Source: Chryseobacterium geocarposphaerae (GTDB taxonomy: Bacteria; Bacteroidota; Bacteroidia; Flavobacteriales; Weeksellaceae). From it: a DNA stretch of 64,000 bases. The position numbers were made by a program, and so were the translations under genes. The stretch is from positions 2,418,001-2,482,000 of the forward strand of contig NZ_PGFD01000001.1 of NCBI RefSeq assembly GCF_002797535.1, read 5' to 3'. Below are positions 53,157-62,020 of this stretch, piece after piece; the first letter of the stretch is position 1; each line of letters starts with the position of its first letter. Under the pieces are notes generated by a model. It had not been told where the DNA came from, ran no database searches, and saw nothing but the letters and a program-made list of their open reading frames with translations.

Positions 53157-55970
53157 TTAAATCACAACATTCACAATTTTGTGAGGTACTACAATGATTT
53201 TTTTAGGTGTTTTACCCTCCAATATCTGTACCATTTTTTCGTTCTGAAGCGCTGCTTCTTCAACTTCTTTTGCAGAAAGCTGAGCAGAAAGTGAAATTTT
53301 AAACTTCATTTTTCCATTCACACTTACCGGGTATTCAATTTCATCTTCTATCAGGTAATCTTCGTTCAATACAGGGAATTTCTCAAATTCGATCGACTCA
53401 GTATGACCTAATAAGCTCCAAAGCTCTTCACAGATATGGGGAGCATAAGGCGAAATGATAACGGCTAAAGGTTCTAAAATATTGCGTTTGTTACATTTTA
53501 TTTTTTGTAATTCATTTACAGCGATCATAAATGAAGATACAGAAGTATTGAAAGAGAAGTTTTCAATGTCGTAAACCACTTTCTTTATTAAGGTATGCAA
53601 AATTTTATATTCTGCTTTTGTAGGCTCTTCGTCCGAAACGGAGAAAGTATCTCCATCAAAATACAGATTCCAGAATTTTTTAAGGAAACCATAAACCCCG
53701 CTTAGTCCCTGTGTGTTCCAAGGCTTGGATTGTTCCAATGGACCTAAGAACATTTCATACAATCTCAATCCGTCTGCTCCATATTCCGCACAGATATCAT
53801 CAGGATTTACTACATTGTATTTAGATTTAGACATTTTTTCTACTTCACGGCCTGTAATGTACTTTCCGTCTTCTAAAATAAATTCTGCATCAGCGTAATC
53901 CGGTCTCCAAGCTTTGAAGGCTTCAGTATCCAATTCATCAGAAGTTCCTTTTAATAAAGATACATCAACGTGGATTGCTTGAGTTGTGTAATCTTTTGCC
54001 AAATTTTCAGATACATATTTATTAGTACCATCTATTCTGTACACAAAAGCACTCATTCCCAAAATCATTCCCTGATTGATCAATTTTTGGAAAGGCTCAT
54101 CATGATTAATAAATCCTCTGTCTTTTAAGAACATATTCCAAAAACGGGAATATAATAAATGTCCAGTTGCGTGCTCGCTACCCCCAATATATAAATCCAC
54201 CTGCCCCCAATAATCTGCCAATTCTTTTTTAACAAAAACCTTATCATCATTCGGATCCATATATCTAAGGAAGTACCAAGAACTTCCTGCCCAACCCGGC
54301 ATTGTAGATAATTCTAACGGGAAAACCGTTTTTTCATCAATTAAATTCGTATCCACAACTTTTTGGTTCGCTTCGTCCCAGGCAAATGTTTTTGCATTTC
54401 CCAATGGTGGATCTCCGTCTTCCGTTGGCAAATATTTTTCAACTTCAGGAAGTTCCAAAGGCAATGCGGAAGTTGGCAACGTGTAAGGCATTCCATCCTT
54501 ATAATATATAGGAACCGGTTCTCCCCAATATCTTTGTCTTGAGAAAATCGCATCACGTTGTCTGTAATTGGTAGTTCCGTGACCGATTCCTTTGTTTTCG
54601 ATTTCTGAAATTATTTTTGCTTTCGCATCATTATAATTAAGACCATTTAAGAAATCAGAATTTACACAAACCGAATCTTTAGAATCAAAAGAAGCTTCCT
54701 GAACATCTTCGTCAGTTTCCACTACTTTTTTAATTTCCAAATTAAATTTCTTTGCAAATCTGTGATCACGTTCATCATGTGCAGGAACAGCCATTACAGC
54801 TCCCGTTCCGTAGCCCATCAAAACATAATCTGAAATATAGATCGGCATTCTTTCGCCACTGAAGGGGTTCAAAGCATAACTTCCCGTGAAAGCACCTGAA
54901 ACGTTTTTCACGTCAGACATTCTGTCTCTTTCAGATTTTTTGGAAGTTTCTTCAATATACGTATCTACTTCAGCTTTTTGTTCTGTCGTAGTAATTGTTT
55001 CCACTAAAGGGTTTTCCGGAGCCAATACCATAAAAGTTGCTCCAAAGATTGTATCAGGTCTTGTTGTGAACACCTCAACGATTTCATCATGACCTTCAAC
55101 ATTGAATTTCACTTGTGCTCCCTGAGATTTTCCGATCCAGTATTCCTGAGAATCTTTCAACGGTTGTGGCCAGTCTAATGTTTTTAGACCTTGCAATAAT
55201 CTTTCAGAGTAAGCAGAAATTCTCATGCTCCACTGCATCATTTTCTTTTGGAAAACAGGAAAACCTCCTCTTTCAGATTTTCCGTCTTTTACCTCATCGT
55301 TGGCTAAAACCGTTCCCAATGCAGGGCACCAGTTCACCGTTGTTTCCGCTCTATAAGCTAAACGATAATTTAAAAGAATATCTTCTTTATCCATTTCAGA
55401 AGCTTCTTTCCATTCTTCTGCCGTGAAATTCAACTCGTCGTTCTGATTGGCATTTAGTCCTTCTGTTCCTTTTTCTTCAAAACGTTTAACTAAAGTTGAA
55501 ATAGACTCCGCTTTATCTGTATCTTTATTATACCATGAATGGAATAATTCAATGAAAATCCACTGCGTCCATTTATAATAAGAAGGATCGGAAGTTCTTA
55601 CTTCTCTGCTCCAGTCGAATGAAAAGCCGATTTTTCTTAACTGCTCTTCGTACCTTGTAATGTTTTGTTCAGTCGTAATCGCAGGATGTTGTCCTGTCTG
55701 GATTGCATACTGTTCAGCAGGAAGCCCGAAACTGTCATAACCAACCGGGTGAAGCACATTGAAACCCTGATGTCTTTTATATCTCGCATAAATATCGGAA
55801 GCAATATATCCAAGCGGGTGACCTACGTGAAGCCCTGCACCTGATGGATACGGAAACATATCGAGAACATAAAATTTTGGTTTGTCTGTATTATTGGAAG
55901 TCTTGTATGTTTGGTTATCTTCCCAGTATTTCTGCCACTTTTTTTCTATCTGCTGATGATCGTAAAACAC
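53157..55970 (-). CDS. leuS: Leucine-tRNA ligase
   Basis: The 937-residue protein is a class I aminoacyl-tRNA synthetase: [15 protein letters not shown] contains the HIGH-type motif (HVGH) and KMSKSKYN is the KMSKS loop. The editing (CP1) domain is present, with [20 protein letters not shown] and [15 protein letters not shown], followed by the [10 protein letters not shown] and anticodon-binding regions. It charges tRNA-Leu in the cytoplasm. Length is usual for Bacteroidota. Short direct repeats lie just upstream of its start. Confidence 0.97.
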   Translation of the reverse strand: MFYDHQQIEKKWQKYWEDNQTYKTSNNTDKPKFYVLDMFPYPSGAGLHVGHPLGYIASDIYARYKRHQGFNVLHPVGYDSFGLPAEQYAIQTGQHPAITTEQNITRYEEQLRKIGFSFDWSREVRTSDPSYYKWTQWIFIELFHSWYNKDTDKAESISTLVKRFEEKGTEGLNANQNDELNFTAEEWKEASEMDKEDILLNYRLAYRAETTVNWCPALGTVLANDEVKDGKSERGGFPVFQKKMMQWSMRISAYSERLLQGLKTLDWPQPLKDSQEYWIGKSQGAQVKFNVEGHDEIVEVFTTRPDTIFGATFMVLAPENPLVETITTTEQKAEVDTYIEETSKKSERDRMSDVKNVSGAFTGSYALNPFSGERMPIYISDYVLMGYGTGAVMAVPAHDERDHRFAKKFNLEIKKVVETDEDVQEASFDSKDSVCVNSDFLNGLNYNDAKAKIISEIENKGIGHGTTNYRQRDAIFSRQRYWGEPVPIYYKDGMPYTLPTSALPLELPEVEKYLPTEDGDPPLGNAKTFAWDEANQKVVDTNLIDEKTVFPLELSTMPGWAGSSWYFLRYMDPNDDKVFVKKELADYWGQVDLYIGGSEHATGHLLYSRFWNMFLKDRGFINHDEPFQKLINQGMILGMSAFVYRIDGTNKYVSENLAKDYTTQAIHVDVSLLKGTSDELDTEAFKAWRPDYADAEFILEDGKYITGREVEKMSKSKYNVVNPDDICAEYGADGLRLYEMFLGPLEQSKPWNTQGLSGVYGFLKKFWNLYFDGDTFSVSDEEPTKAEYKILHTLIKKVVYDIENFSFNTSVSSFMIAVNELQKIKCNKRNILEPLAVIISPYAPHICEELWSLLGHTESIEFEKFPVLNEDYLIEDEIEYPVSVNGKMKFKISLSAQLSAKEVEEAALQNEKMVQILEGKTPKKIIVVPHKIVNVVI

Positions 55971-55977
55971 TTTTTTA

Positions 55978-56003
55978 TAGATATTAGATGTTAGATATTA
56001 GAT
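55978..56003. repeat. Tandem 12-base direct repeat TAGATATTAGAT
   Basis: TAGATATTAGAT occurs at 55978-55989 and again at 55992-56003, a 14-base period, immediately upstream of leuS and inside its likely leader. Confidence 0.65.
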
Positions 56004-56035
56004 ATGGAAACTTTAAATCCTGATTCTAATTTTCA

Positions 56036-56043
56036 CAAAAATA
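56036..56043 (-). promoter_or_regulatory. Candidate -7 element of leuS (TATTTTTG)
   Basis: Minus-strand TATTTTTG about 65 bases upstream of the leuS ATG. Confidence 0.3.
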
Positions 56044-56094
56044 ATGAATTTAAAAGAAATGGAAATTTTAATTTTGAATTAAATAAATGAAAAT

Positions 56095-56118
56095 AAAAAA
56101 TCTCATCCGAAGATGAGA
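56095..56118 (-). terminator. Rho-independent terminator
   Basis: Stem TCTCATC / GATGAGA with a CGAA loop and, on the minus strand, a run of six T, past the stop at 56149. Confidence 0.75.
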
Positions 56119-56148
56119 CTTATATTATAATGTTAAATCCAGCAATTA

Positions 56149-56616
56149 TTATTGAGGAATTCTCTTCATAGTATATGTTACTGAATAATATTTATTAGGA
56201 TCAGTTTTATCTTCAATCGTAAGATTCAATGTAGTGTCATTAAGAAGGGTTACTTTTCCTTTCTCCGGCTCAACTGTCCCCACATATTTTATTTGAATAC
56301 TTTTATCTTCATTATAAATATAGGTAAACATACGGTCCGGAGATACAATACACTGTCCCGGATTTGCCGAATCATCATCACTATCTTTTCTTTTACCTGT
56401 AGAACCTTCGTTAAAAACCCATCGTGAGGCTTTTTCACAATCAGTATAACTAATCTCATCGGAAACACCAGCTCCCGAAGCTTGAATGGTTGTTCTTACT
56501 TCCTTAATTGGAGACCATGTCCCAACCAGCGGATATACTTGTTCAGTATTATCATCTTTACAAGCTGAGATAGACAATAATGATAAACCTGCAAATAGCA
56601 ATGCTAATTTCTTCAT
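56149..56616 (-). CDS. Lipocalin-like lipoprotein
   Basis: The 155-residue protein has a lipoprotein signal (MKKLALLFAGLSLLSISACK) with CKDDNTEQ after the cleavage site; Lys then acidic residues fits the surface-export signal described for Capnocytophaga and Flavobacterium lipoproteins. The body has the lipocalin-like pattern: LVGTWSPIKE, a Cys pair (TDCEKASRWVF and NPGQCIVSPD), then antiparallel strands ending TYTMKRIPQ. Such proteins may bind small hydrophobic ligands, but the ligand is unknown. It appears monocistronic. Confidence 0.85.
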   Translation of the reverse strand: MKKLALLFAGLSLLSISACKDDNTEQVYPLVGTWSPIKEVRTTIQASGAGVSDEISYTDCEKASRWVFNEGSTGKRKDSDDDSANPGQCIVSPDRMFTYIYNEDKSIQIKYVGTVEPEKGKVTLLNDTTLNLTIEDKTDPNKYYSVTYTMKRIPQ

Positions 56617-56741
56617 ATATCAATTTTTTCAAGGCCTAAAATTATGATTTTTTTTAAAAACTTCATCATTTTTTTTAGCTTTCGTAATTTAATTTTCAAA
56701 TTATTAAAAATAACGTTGCCGGAAGCTTATATTTTAAGCCT

Positions 56742-56749
56742 TATATTTG
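56742..56749 (+). promoter_or_regulatory. Candidate -7 element (TATATTTG)
   Basis: TATATTTG 14 bases upstream of the glycosyltransferase start. Confidence 0.38.
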
Positions 56750-56763
56750 TATAAAAACATTCA

Positions 56764-57516
56764 ATGCCATTAGTTTCTATCATTACTCCCTGCTATAATT
56801 CTTCTCAGTTCCTGAAAGAAACCATTGCATCTGTAATGAATCAAACATTCAAAGACTGGGAATGGTTGATAACGGACGACTGTTCTTCGGATCATTCTGT
56901 TGAAATTATAAAAAGCATAGAGGATCCGAGAATAAAACTTATCCTTTCCGAAAAAAACAGGGGAGCGGGGCATGCAAGAAACAGGTCATTAGAAAAAGCA
57001 TCAGGAAGATATATCACCTTTTTAGATGCTGATGACTTCTGGGAACCTGAATTTCTTAACGAAATGCTTAGTTTTATGCAAGAAGAGCAAGCCGAAATTG
57101 CCTATTCAAACTACGCAAGATGTAATGAAGAACTTATTCCTCAGCTCGAGGATTTTAAGGCAGACAAAGAAGTTACCTTTCAGAACCTTTTAAAAACCTG
57201 TCGTCTTTCCCTGCTTTCTTCCATGTATGATTCTCAACGGGCCGGAAAGGAATATTTTCCGGAAGGAAGTAAACGTGAAGATCATGTTATGTGGCTGAAT
57301 CTGCTAAAAAAAATACCTGCAGGAAAACCACTTCCTAAAACCATGGCCAAATACAGAATGCATTCCAAGAGTATCTCCAGAAAAAAACAAAATATTGTAA
57401 AAGACCAGTATCTTGTTTACAAAGATCATATGAAGTTCTCCACCATAAAATCTTTGTACTATACTGTCAATTGGGCAATTAACGGGTTTCTTAAATACTC
57501 TAAAATTTTCAACTGA
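56764..57516 (+). CDS. Family 2 glycosyltransferase
   Basis: The 250-residue protein begins MPLVSIITPCYNSSQFLKET, the GT2 (GT-A fold) N-terminus, with WLITDDCSSDHSVEIIKS and the metal-binding FLDADDFW. It also has KREDHVMWLNLLKK, the ED-containing acceptor-side motif. It transfers a sugar from a nucleotide sugar to a glycan or polysaccharide; the substrates are unknown. The stop codon overlaps the start of the next gene by one base (TGATG-type junction), suggesting coupled translation. Confidence 0.92.
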   Translation: MPLVSIITPCYNSSQFLKETIASVMNQTFKDWEWLITDDCSSDHSVEIIKSIEDPRIKLILSEKNRGAGHARNRSLEKASGRYITFLDADDFWEPEFLNEMLSFMQEEQAEIAYSNYARCNEELIPQLEDFKADKEVTFQNLLKTCRLSLLSSMYDSQRAGKEYFPEGSKREDHVMWLNLLKKIPAGKPLPKTMAKYRMHSKSISRKKQNIVKDQYLVYKDHMKFSTIKSLYYTVNWAINGFLKYSKIFN

Positions 57517-58142
57517 TGGAATATTCAAAAGAATTCAAAGCTGCCATTAGCAACTTCTCTTCTGCGGAAAAAGACCGTTTAATTTTCAGGCTGCTGAAAA
57601 AGGATAAGCTGCTTTCAAAAAAATTATATTTTGAGCTTATTGATCCGGAAAATACAGACCAGAAAAGAACGCAGATGGAGGAAAACATCCGTGAAAAGCT
57701 AATGCTTTTAAATAAGTATTTATCAAATCATAAATACTATCTGATGCATATCCGAAAAATAAGCAGCGAAATTACAGAACATGTAAAGGTAACGACAGAT
57801 AAATACGGAGAGGTTTCCCTGAATCTTTTTCTGGTAAATGAAATTTTAGAAAACAATGACCAATTAAATGCTCTTCGATTTGATAATGTATACAAACTCT
57901 ATCTTTATCTCATTAATAAAATTACTAAAAGCTTCACCTTAACTAAAAAATTAGATGAAGATTACTGGATGGAAATCGATGAATATTTAAGAGAAATACG
58001 GCAAAAAATAACACACAATCATTATCTGAAAAAACTGTGTGAAAACAATGGGGTAAATCTTAATTGGTTTGCTACAGAGAAAATCCCGGCGAACATTGAT
58101 CAGATCGTAAAAGATCTTAAAACACAGGGATTTCTACGATGA
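57516..58142 (+). CDS. Conserved hypothetical protein, 208 aa
   Basis: I recognise no functional domain. The protein (MEYSKEFKAAISNFSSAEKD, RLIFRLLKKDKLLSKKLYFE, ending LKTQGFLR) is soluble, Lys/Glu/Leu-rich and predicted almost wholly helical. Similar proteins exist in other flavobacteria, to my recollection sometimes labelled by neighbour association as a nucleotide hydrolase without support. Its ATG overlaps the stop of the glycosyltransferase by one base, and its 3' end overlaps that of waaA by 9 bases on the other strand. Function unknown. Confidence 0.85.
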   Translation: MEYSKEFKAAISNFSSAEKDRLIFRLLKKDKLLSKKLYFELIDPENTDQKRTQMEENIREKLMLLNKYLSNHKYYLMHIRKISSEITEHVKVTTDKYGEVSLNLFLVNEILENNDQLNALRFDNVYKLYLYLINKITKSFTLTKKLDEDYWMEIDEYLREIRQKITHNHYLKKLCENNGVNLNWFATEKIPANIDQIVKDLKTQGFLR

Positions 58143-59372
58143 CATTATTTTATTCATGATTAATTCCGTAGAATTGGGTTTCTCCGTTACAAATCTTTCG
58201 GCGTGACCTGACATTTCATTTAGAATATCTTCGTTAGCCACCAGTGAAAGAACAAATTGTGCGGCTACATTTTCACTTTCAAACGATTTGCCTCCGTTTG
58301 CTTTAATCAGATCATCCGCTTCAGGATTTTTTTGGTAATGATTCCCAAAAATTACAGGAATACCAAATGTAGCAGCTTCTAAAATATTATGAAGCCCTGC
58401 ATCATGAAAACCTCCTCCAACGACTGCAATATCTGCATAAGAATACAATTTGGAAAGCAAGCCGATACTGTCAATAATAAGGATTTGAATATCAAAAATT
58501 TCAGATTTCTGAATATTTTGAATCTGACTATAAAGAATCGACTCCGGAAAAATCTGCTTTAAATGATGAACCCTCTTTAAATCGTGTGGAGCAATGATAA
58601 GTTTTATTTCATTGTTTTTGGCGACCAGCAATTCCGCTATTCTCTCTTCGGCACTCCATGAACTTCCAAAAACTACCGCTTTTTCTCCTGCTATAAAGTC
58701 TACTATATAATCTACGTGATTGTTTCTTTCCCGAAGCTGCTTTACTCTGTCGAACCTTGTATCTCCGGTTATGGAAGAATTCACAAGACCTATACTTTTT
58801 GCCAAAAGATATGAATGCTGGGTTTGGTGAAAAAACCAGTCTACATTGTTTTTAAGCTGTTTTACAAACCATTTTCCATAGCTTGTAAAAAAAGACTGTC
58901 TCTCATAAAACAGTGCGGAAATTACATACGTCTTTACATCTTTTGCTTTAAGCTCAGCCAGTAAATTATACCAGAAATCGTACTTGACCGTAAAAAATAG
59001 TTTAACATTAAAAGCTGATACAAAATCTTTTACAATTTTCTTTTTATCAAACGGCAGATAACAAATGGCATCAGCAATATGTTTTTTCTTAAATACATTT
59101 TCATATCCGGAAGGAGAAAAGAAGGTCACTAAAATTTTACGTTCCGGAAATTCTTTTTTCAATCGTTCCAGAACGGGTAATCCCTGTTCGTATTCACCCA
59201 AGCTGGCAGCATGCATCCATATAACCTCATCGGATTCACTGAAAGCCTTTTTTACTTTCTGTAAAGATTCTCTTCTCCCTTCAACGCCTTTTTTAGTTTT
59301 ATCATTAAACCATGAAAAAACCTTCATCCCGAAAATGAGCAAATTGATAAATATTTTATAGAAAAAAGACAT
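58134..59372 (-). CDS. waaA: 3-deoxy-D-manno-octulosonic acid (Kdo) transferase
   Basis: The 412-residue protein has an N-terminal membrane anchor (MSFFYKIFINLLIFGMKVFS) and the WaaA/KdtA signatures IWMHAASLGEYEQGLPVLER, LVTFFSPSGYENVF, GDTRFDRV and AVVGGGFHDAGLHNILEAAT. It transfers Kdo from CMP-Kdo to the lipid A precursor at the inner membrane. It is the last gene of the NlpC/P60-DUF1648-cupin-waaA run, 10 bases after the cupin gene. Confidence 0.94.
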   Translation of the reverse strand: MSFFYKIFINLLIFGMKVFSWFNDKTKKGVEGRRESLQKVKKAFSESDEVIWMHAASLGEYEQGLPVLERLKKEFPERKILVTFFSPSGYENVFKKKHIADAICYLPFDKKKIVKDFVSAFNVKLFFTVKYDFWYNLLAELKAKDVKTYVISALFYERQSFFTSYGKWFVKQLKNNVDWFFHQTQHSYLLAKSIGLVNSSITGDTRFDRVKQLRERNNHVDYIVDFIAGEKAVVFGSSWSAEERIAELLVAKNNEIKLIIAPHDLKRVHHLKQIFPESILYSQIQNIQKSEIFDIQILIIDSIGLLSKLYSYADIAVVGGGFHDAGLHNILEAATFGIPVIFGNHYQKNPEADDLIKANGGKSFESENVAAQFVLSLVANEDILNEMSGHAERFVTEKPNSTELIMNKIMSS

Positions 59373-59382
59373 TGAATATATT

Positions 59383-59721
59383 TTAAACTTCTGTTTTATC
59401 GTTATTCGTAGAAGGAGTTGAAATTACCAAAAATTCCAGCACTTCGTCCGACTCGTTGGAAATATAATGCTTTGATTCTGGTAACACCGAAATACCCTCT
59501 CCCACTCTTACAGAAAACTTTTCTTCATTTACATAGAAAACAGCTTCCCCTTTCAAAATATAAAAAAACTGCTCTGCTTCTTTATGAAAATGTCGTTTTT
59601 CAGCTGTTCCCGGAGGCATTATTTCCTGTTTTACGGAAAGCCCGGGAGCATCTTTCAGAATCCAGCTGTCACATCCGTTTCCCCAGATATAATGCGTCGA
59701 ATTATTTTTAGATTGTATCAT
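59383..59721 (-). CDS. Cupin domain protein
   Basis: This 112-residue protein is a single cupin barrel: ISVKQEIMPPGTAEKRH-like lead-in, then RHFHKEAEQFFYILKGEAVF with the metal-binding H-x-H and E, and the second motif VLPESKHYISNESDEVLEFL. Function cannot be predicted beyond a small metal-binding barrel, possibly sugar-related given its neighbour waaA. It overlaps the DUF1648 gene by 4 bases and precedes waaA by 10, so the three are co-transcribed. Confidence 0.9.
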   Translation of the reverse strand: MIQSKNNSTHYIWGNGCDSWILKDAPGLSVKQEIMPPGTAEKRHFHKEAEQFFYILKGEAVFYVNEEKFSVRVGEGISVLPESKHYISNESDEVLEFLVISTPSTNNDKTEV

Positions 59722-60185
59722 TTGAAAATACCTACAAAAACAAATAAAATAATTAAACTTCCAATCACCGAAAAGATTGCTGAAACCATCGGAACCCGCG
59801 GTTTTGCGTTCTCGTCAAAAGAATATCGGAACATATAGTCCTGACTATTCAGAAAAAGCAATGTAATAAGTGTAAATAGCCATCTGATGAAAATTTCCAT
59901 GATCATAAATTGGGCATCCTCATTTTCTGCTGTAATTTTTACAGGATAATTGGCAGATTCCGGAGATCTTACAATAAAAGCAAACAAAAAATAGAGCACT
60001 GTTAAAACAACCGGCATCAAAAAAGAATATTTTTTGCTTCCAAAACCATCTGCCTTTCCGTCAAAATCAAAATGAATCGGAATAGTCTGCGGTAAGGTTT
60101 TATAATTTTTTATGGTAAACCACCACAAGAAAACAAGCAATCCGAAATTGAAAACGTCAAAGATGATAAAAAGTGTATTTTCCAT
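59718..60185 (-). CDS. DUF1648 membrane protein
   Basis: The 155-residue protein has four hydrophobic segments (about 6-24, 53-72, 98-115 and 132-152) and the DUF1648 motif LPQTIPIHFDFDGKADGFGS, a conserved loop (IPxHFxxxGxPD) also found in SdpI-like proteins. Function in the family is unclear; SdpI in Bacillus gives immunity to a toxin. It overlaps the cupin gene by 4 bases and follows the NlpC/P60 gene by 20. Confidence 0.88.
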   Translation of the reverse strand: MENTLFIIFDVFNFGLLVFLWWFTIKNYKTLPQTIPIHFDFDGKADGFGSKKYSFLMPVVLTVLYFLFAFIVRSPESANYPVKITAENEDAQFMIMEIFIRWLFTLITLLFLNSQDYMFRYSFDENAKPRVPMVSAIFSVIGSLIILFVFVGIFK

Positions 60186-60205
60186 TTCAAGATTGGATTT
60201 CAGTA

Positions 60206-60922
60206 CTACAAAATACTTTTAATGACTCTCAATTTATGGGTATGCTTATTAAGCTCTTTATTGAAAATACCTGTAGAATCTAAGGTATCTATCCTCACCT
60301 TTCCTGAAGCATGAATAATTTTTTGAGAATCCAGCATAATTCCTACGTGAATAATTTTTCCTTCAGGATTTTCAAAAAAGGCTAAATCTCCCGGCCTGCT
60401 TTCTTCCACAAAGCTAAGCGCTTCTCCTACTTCAGCCTGTTGATAAGTATCTCTCGGCAGCTTTATGTTGTGGACTTTGTAAACCAATTGGGTAAAACCC
60501 GAGCAGTCTACAGCAAAAAAGCTTTTGCCTCCCCACAAATAAGGAACATTAAGGAATTCTTTAGCCGTTAAAGCAATACTTTCCCGAACATCATGACTTC
60601 TGCGTGACGCCACAACAGGAAATTCAACTTCTGATCCCATAGACAATAAGGTTTTCCCGTCATTCATAAGAACAGAAGAGAAGTCTTCGGTAACTACCGT
60701 CACCTTTCTTTTGGCGAAATCTTCGTCAGAAATCGGCCTAATCTGTTTTGTATCCATCCAGCCTTCGTAGTCATCATAATGCATTTTTATTTTGGTCCAG
60801 TTTTTATTCACTTCCAAAATATCTGCACTTTCTCCGAAAAGTATTTCTGTAACAATCTCTGCTTTATCTGAACCTTCGGCACGAACGGGCGCTACGGTAA
60901 CAACACAAATTCCTTTATCCAT
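60206..60922 (-). CDS. NlpC/P60 (C40) peptidase with SH3 domain
   Basis: The 238-residue protein starts MDKGICVVTVAPVRAEGSDK with an SH3-like domain (about 5-60) and a second short SH3-like part (about 65-105). The catalytic NlpC/P60 domain (about 115-238) has DCSGFTQLVYK (Cys nucleophile), a His in IHVGIML and a following IIHASG. Such enzymes cut gamma-D-Glu-diamino acid bonds in peptidoglycan peptides, often as muropeptide recyclers. No signal peptide is visible, so a cytoplasmic role in recycling is likely. First gene of the operon ending in waaA. Confidence 0.93.
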   Translation of the reverse strand: MDKGICVVTVAPVRAEGSDKAEIVTEILFGESADILEVNKNWTKIKMHYDDYEGWMDTKQIRPISDEDFAKRKVTVVTEDFSSVLMNDGKTLLSMGSEVEFPVVASRRSHDVRESIALTAKEFLNVPYLWGGKSFFAVDCSGFTQLVYKVHNIKLPRDTYQQAEVGEALSFVEESRPGDLAFFENPEGKIIHVGIMLDSQKIIHASGKVRIDTLDSTGIFNKELNKHTHKLRVIKSIL

Positions 60923-60931
60923 TTATATTTT

Positions 60932-61002
60932 GATTAAAAGATTCAAGAATTAAAAATTAAAAAATTAGCGCTCTCTAATTTTTTAATAATTTAATCTTTT
61001 AA
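60932..61002. repeat. Nested inverted repeats in the intergenic region
   Basis: Outer arms ATTAAAAGATT (60932-60942) and AATCTTTTAAT (60992-61002) enclose inner arms AAAAAATTAG (60958-60967) and CTAATTTTTT (60974-60983), all perfect, with a short centre. The inner hairpin plus T run could end transcription of the methyltransferase gene; the outer arms are unexplained. Confidence 0.7.
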
Positions 61003-61014
61003 TAGTTTAGTTAA

Positions 61015-61662
61015 TTATTTTCTACGAAGTAAATTTACCCCATCACGCAAAGGTAAAATAAGATTCTCAAAATCTTCATCATTTGCGGCCAAATCGTTCA
61101 GTTCTTTGATAACCTGAGTAGATTTCTGCTTAGGATTTTCTTCTAAAACCTTTCCATACCACAATACATTATCAAACATTACCACAGAACCAGATTTTGT
61201 CTTAGGTTTTATCAGGCGAAAATATTCTGCATAGTTTTCTTTATCGGCATCAATAAAAACAAGATCAAAAATCTCGTCTGTTTCCTTTAAAAATTCCTTC
61301 GCGTCCTGAAGCTTAAAATCTATCTGACCGGAATATTCGCTTTCTGTAAAATATTTCCTGGGCAAATAAGCTAAATCCTCATTTACATCCAATGTTGTAA
61401 TTTTCCCGTCTTCTGCTAAACCCGCCGTCAAACAAAGCGTAGCATATCCCGTAAAAGTCCCGATTTCAAGAATGTTTTTCGGCTGCATCATTTGAGATAT
61501 TATAGTCAACAGTCTTCCTTGCTGATATCCGGAAATCATATGAGGCTGTGTTGTTTTCTGAAAGGTTTCCCTTCTCAGCTTTCTCAGGATTTCGGGCTCA
61601 GAAGAAGCGTGCGTTTCTAAATATCTGTCCATCTCAGGATTCGTCTCTTCGAAAAAACTCAT
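61015..61662 (-). CDS. Class I SAM-dependent O-methyltransferase
   Basis: The 215-residue protein matches the catechol-O-methyltransferase-like family: MSGYQQGRLL-type lead, ILEIGTFTGYATLCLTAGL (SAM-binding motif I), TTLDVNEDLAYLPRKYF, LVFIDADKENYAEYFRLIKP (metal-binding Asp) and GSVVMFDNVLWYGKV (second Asp-Asn metal ligands). It methylates a hydroxyl group; the substrate is unknown. It is separated from the NlpC operon by the palindromic intergenic region. Confidence 0.92.
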   Translation of the reverse strand: MSFFEETNPEMDRYLETHASSEPEILRKLRRETFQKTTQPHMISGYQQGRLLTIISQMMQPKNILEIGTFTGYATLCLTAGLAEDGKITTLDVNEDLAYLPRKYFTESEYSGQIDFKLQDAKEFLKETDEIFDLVFIDADKENYAEYFRLIKPKTKSGSVVMFDNVLWYGKVLEENPKQKSTQVIKELNDLAANDEDFENLILPLRDGVNLLRRK

Positions 61663-61680
61663 TTTATTTTTTTAATGATT

Positions 61681-61688
61681 CAAATTTA
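61681..61688 (-). promoter_or_regulatory. Candidate -7 element (TAAATTTG)
   Basis: Minus-strand TAAATTTG 18 bases upstream of the methyltransferase start. Confidence 0.32.
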
Positions 61689-61782
61689 ACTAAAAATAAT
61701 TTAGCCTTTATCATTAGAAACAGTAAAATACACGATGTAAAATTCCGTAAAAACACGGATGTTTTTCAGAAAAACTAAACAA

Positions 61783-61790
61783 TACCTTTG
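61783..61790 (+). promoter_or_regulatory. Candidate -7 element (TACCTTTG)
   Basis: TACCTTTG 27 bases upstream of the small gene at 61818; no clear -33. Confidence 0.35.
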
Positions 61791-61817
61791 CAGAGAAGGT
61801 AAAAACACACAATCAAA

Positions 61818-61967
61818 ATGAATACCGGAGAAAATCAAATCAAGAAGGCTGAAGAATCAAAGGCGCATATCATCACAATGAATGCGTCAAAAAAAACTAA
61901 ACCCGAAATATCCAATTCATTTTTACAGCGAATTATTTCATTATTGAAAAAAGAAGACGTAGTTTAA
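61818..61967 (+). CDS. Small protein, 49 aa, uncharacterised
   Basis: A complete 50-codon plus-strand frame encodes MNTGENQIKKAEESKAHIIT followed by MNASKKTKPEISNSFLQRII and SLLKKEDVV. I do not recognise it. The first half is polar and charged; the second ends in an amphipathic helix-like FLQRIISLLKK. Support for a real gene is a candidate promoter 27 bases upstream, a strong terminator 7 bases downstream, and isolation between genes on the other strand. Function unknown. Confidence 0.6.
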   Translation: MNTGENQIKKAEESKAHIITMNASKKTKPEISNSFLQRIISLLKKEDVV

Positions 61968-61974
61968 GTAACAA

Positions 61975-62003
61975 AAAAACTCCCGAATATTTCGGGAGTT
62001 TTT
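61975..62003. terminator. Bidirectional rho-independent terminator
   Basis: Perfect stem AAAAACTCCCGAA / TTCGGGAGTTTTT with a 3-base loop, between the convergent small gene and the OmpA-family gene. Confidence 0.88.
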
Positions 62004-62020
62004 ATTTATATTATTAGAAA

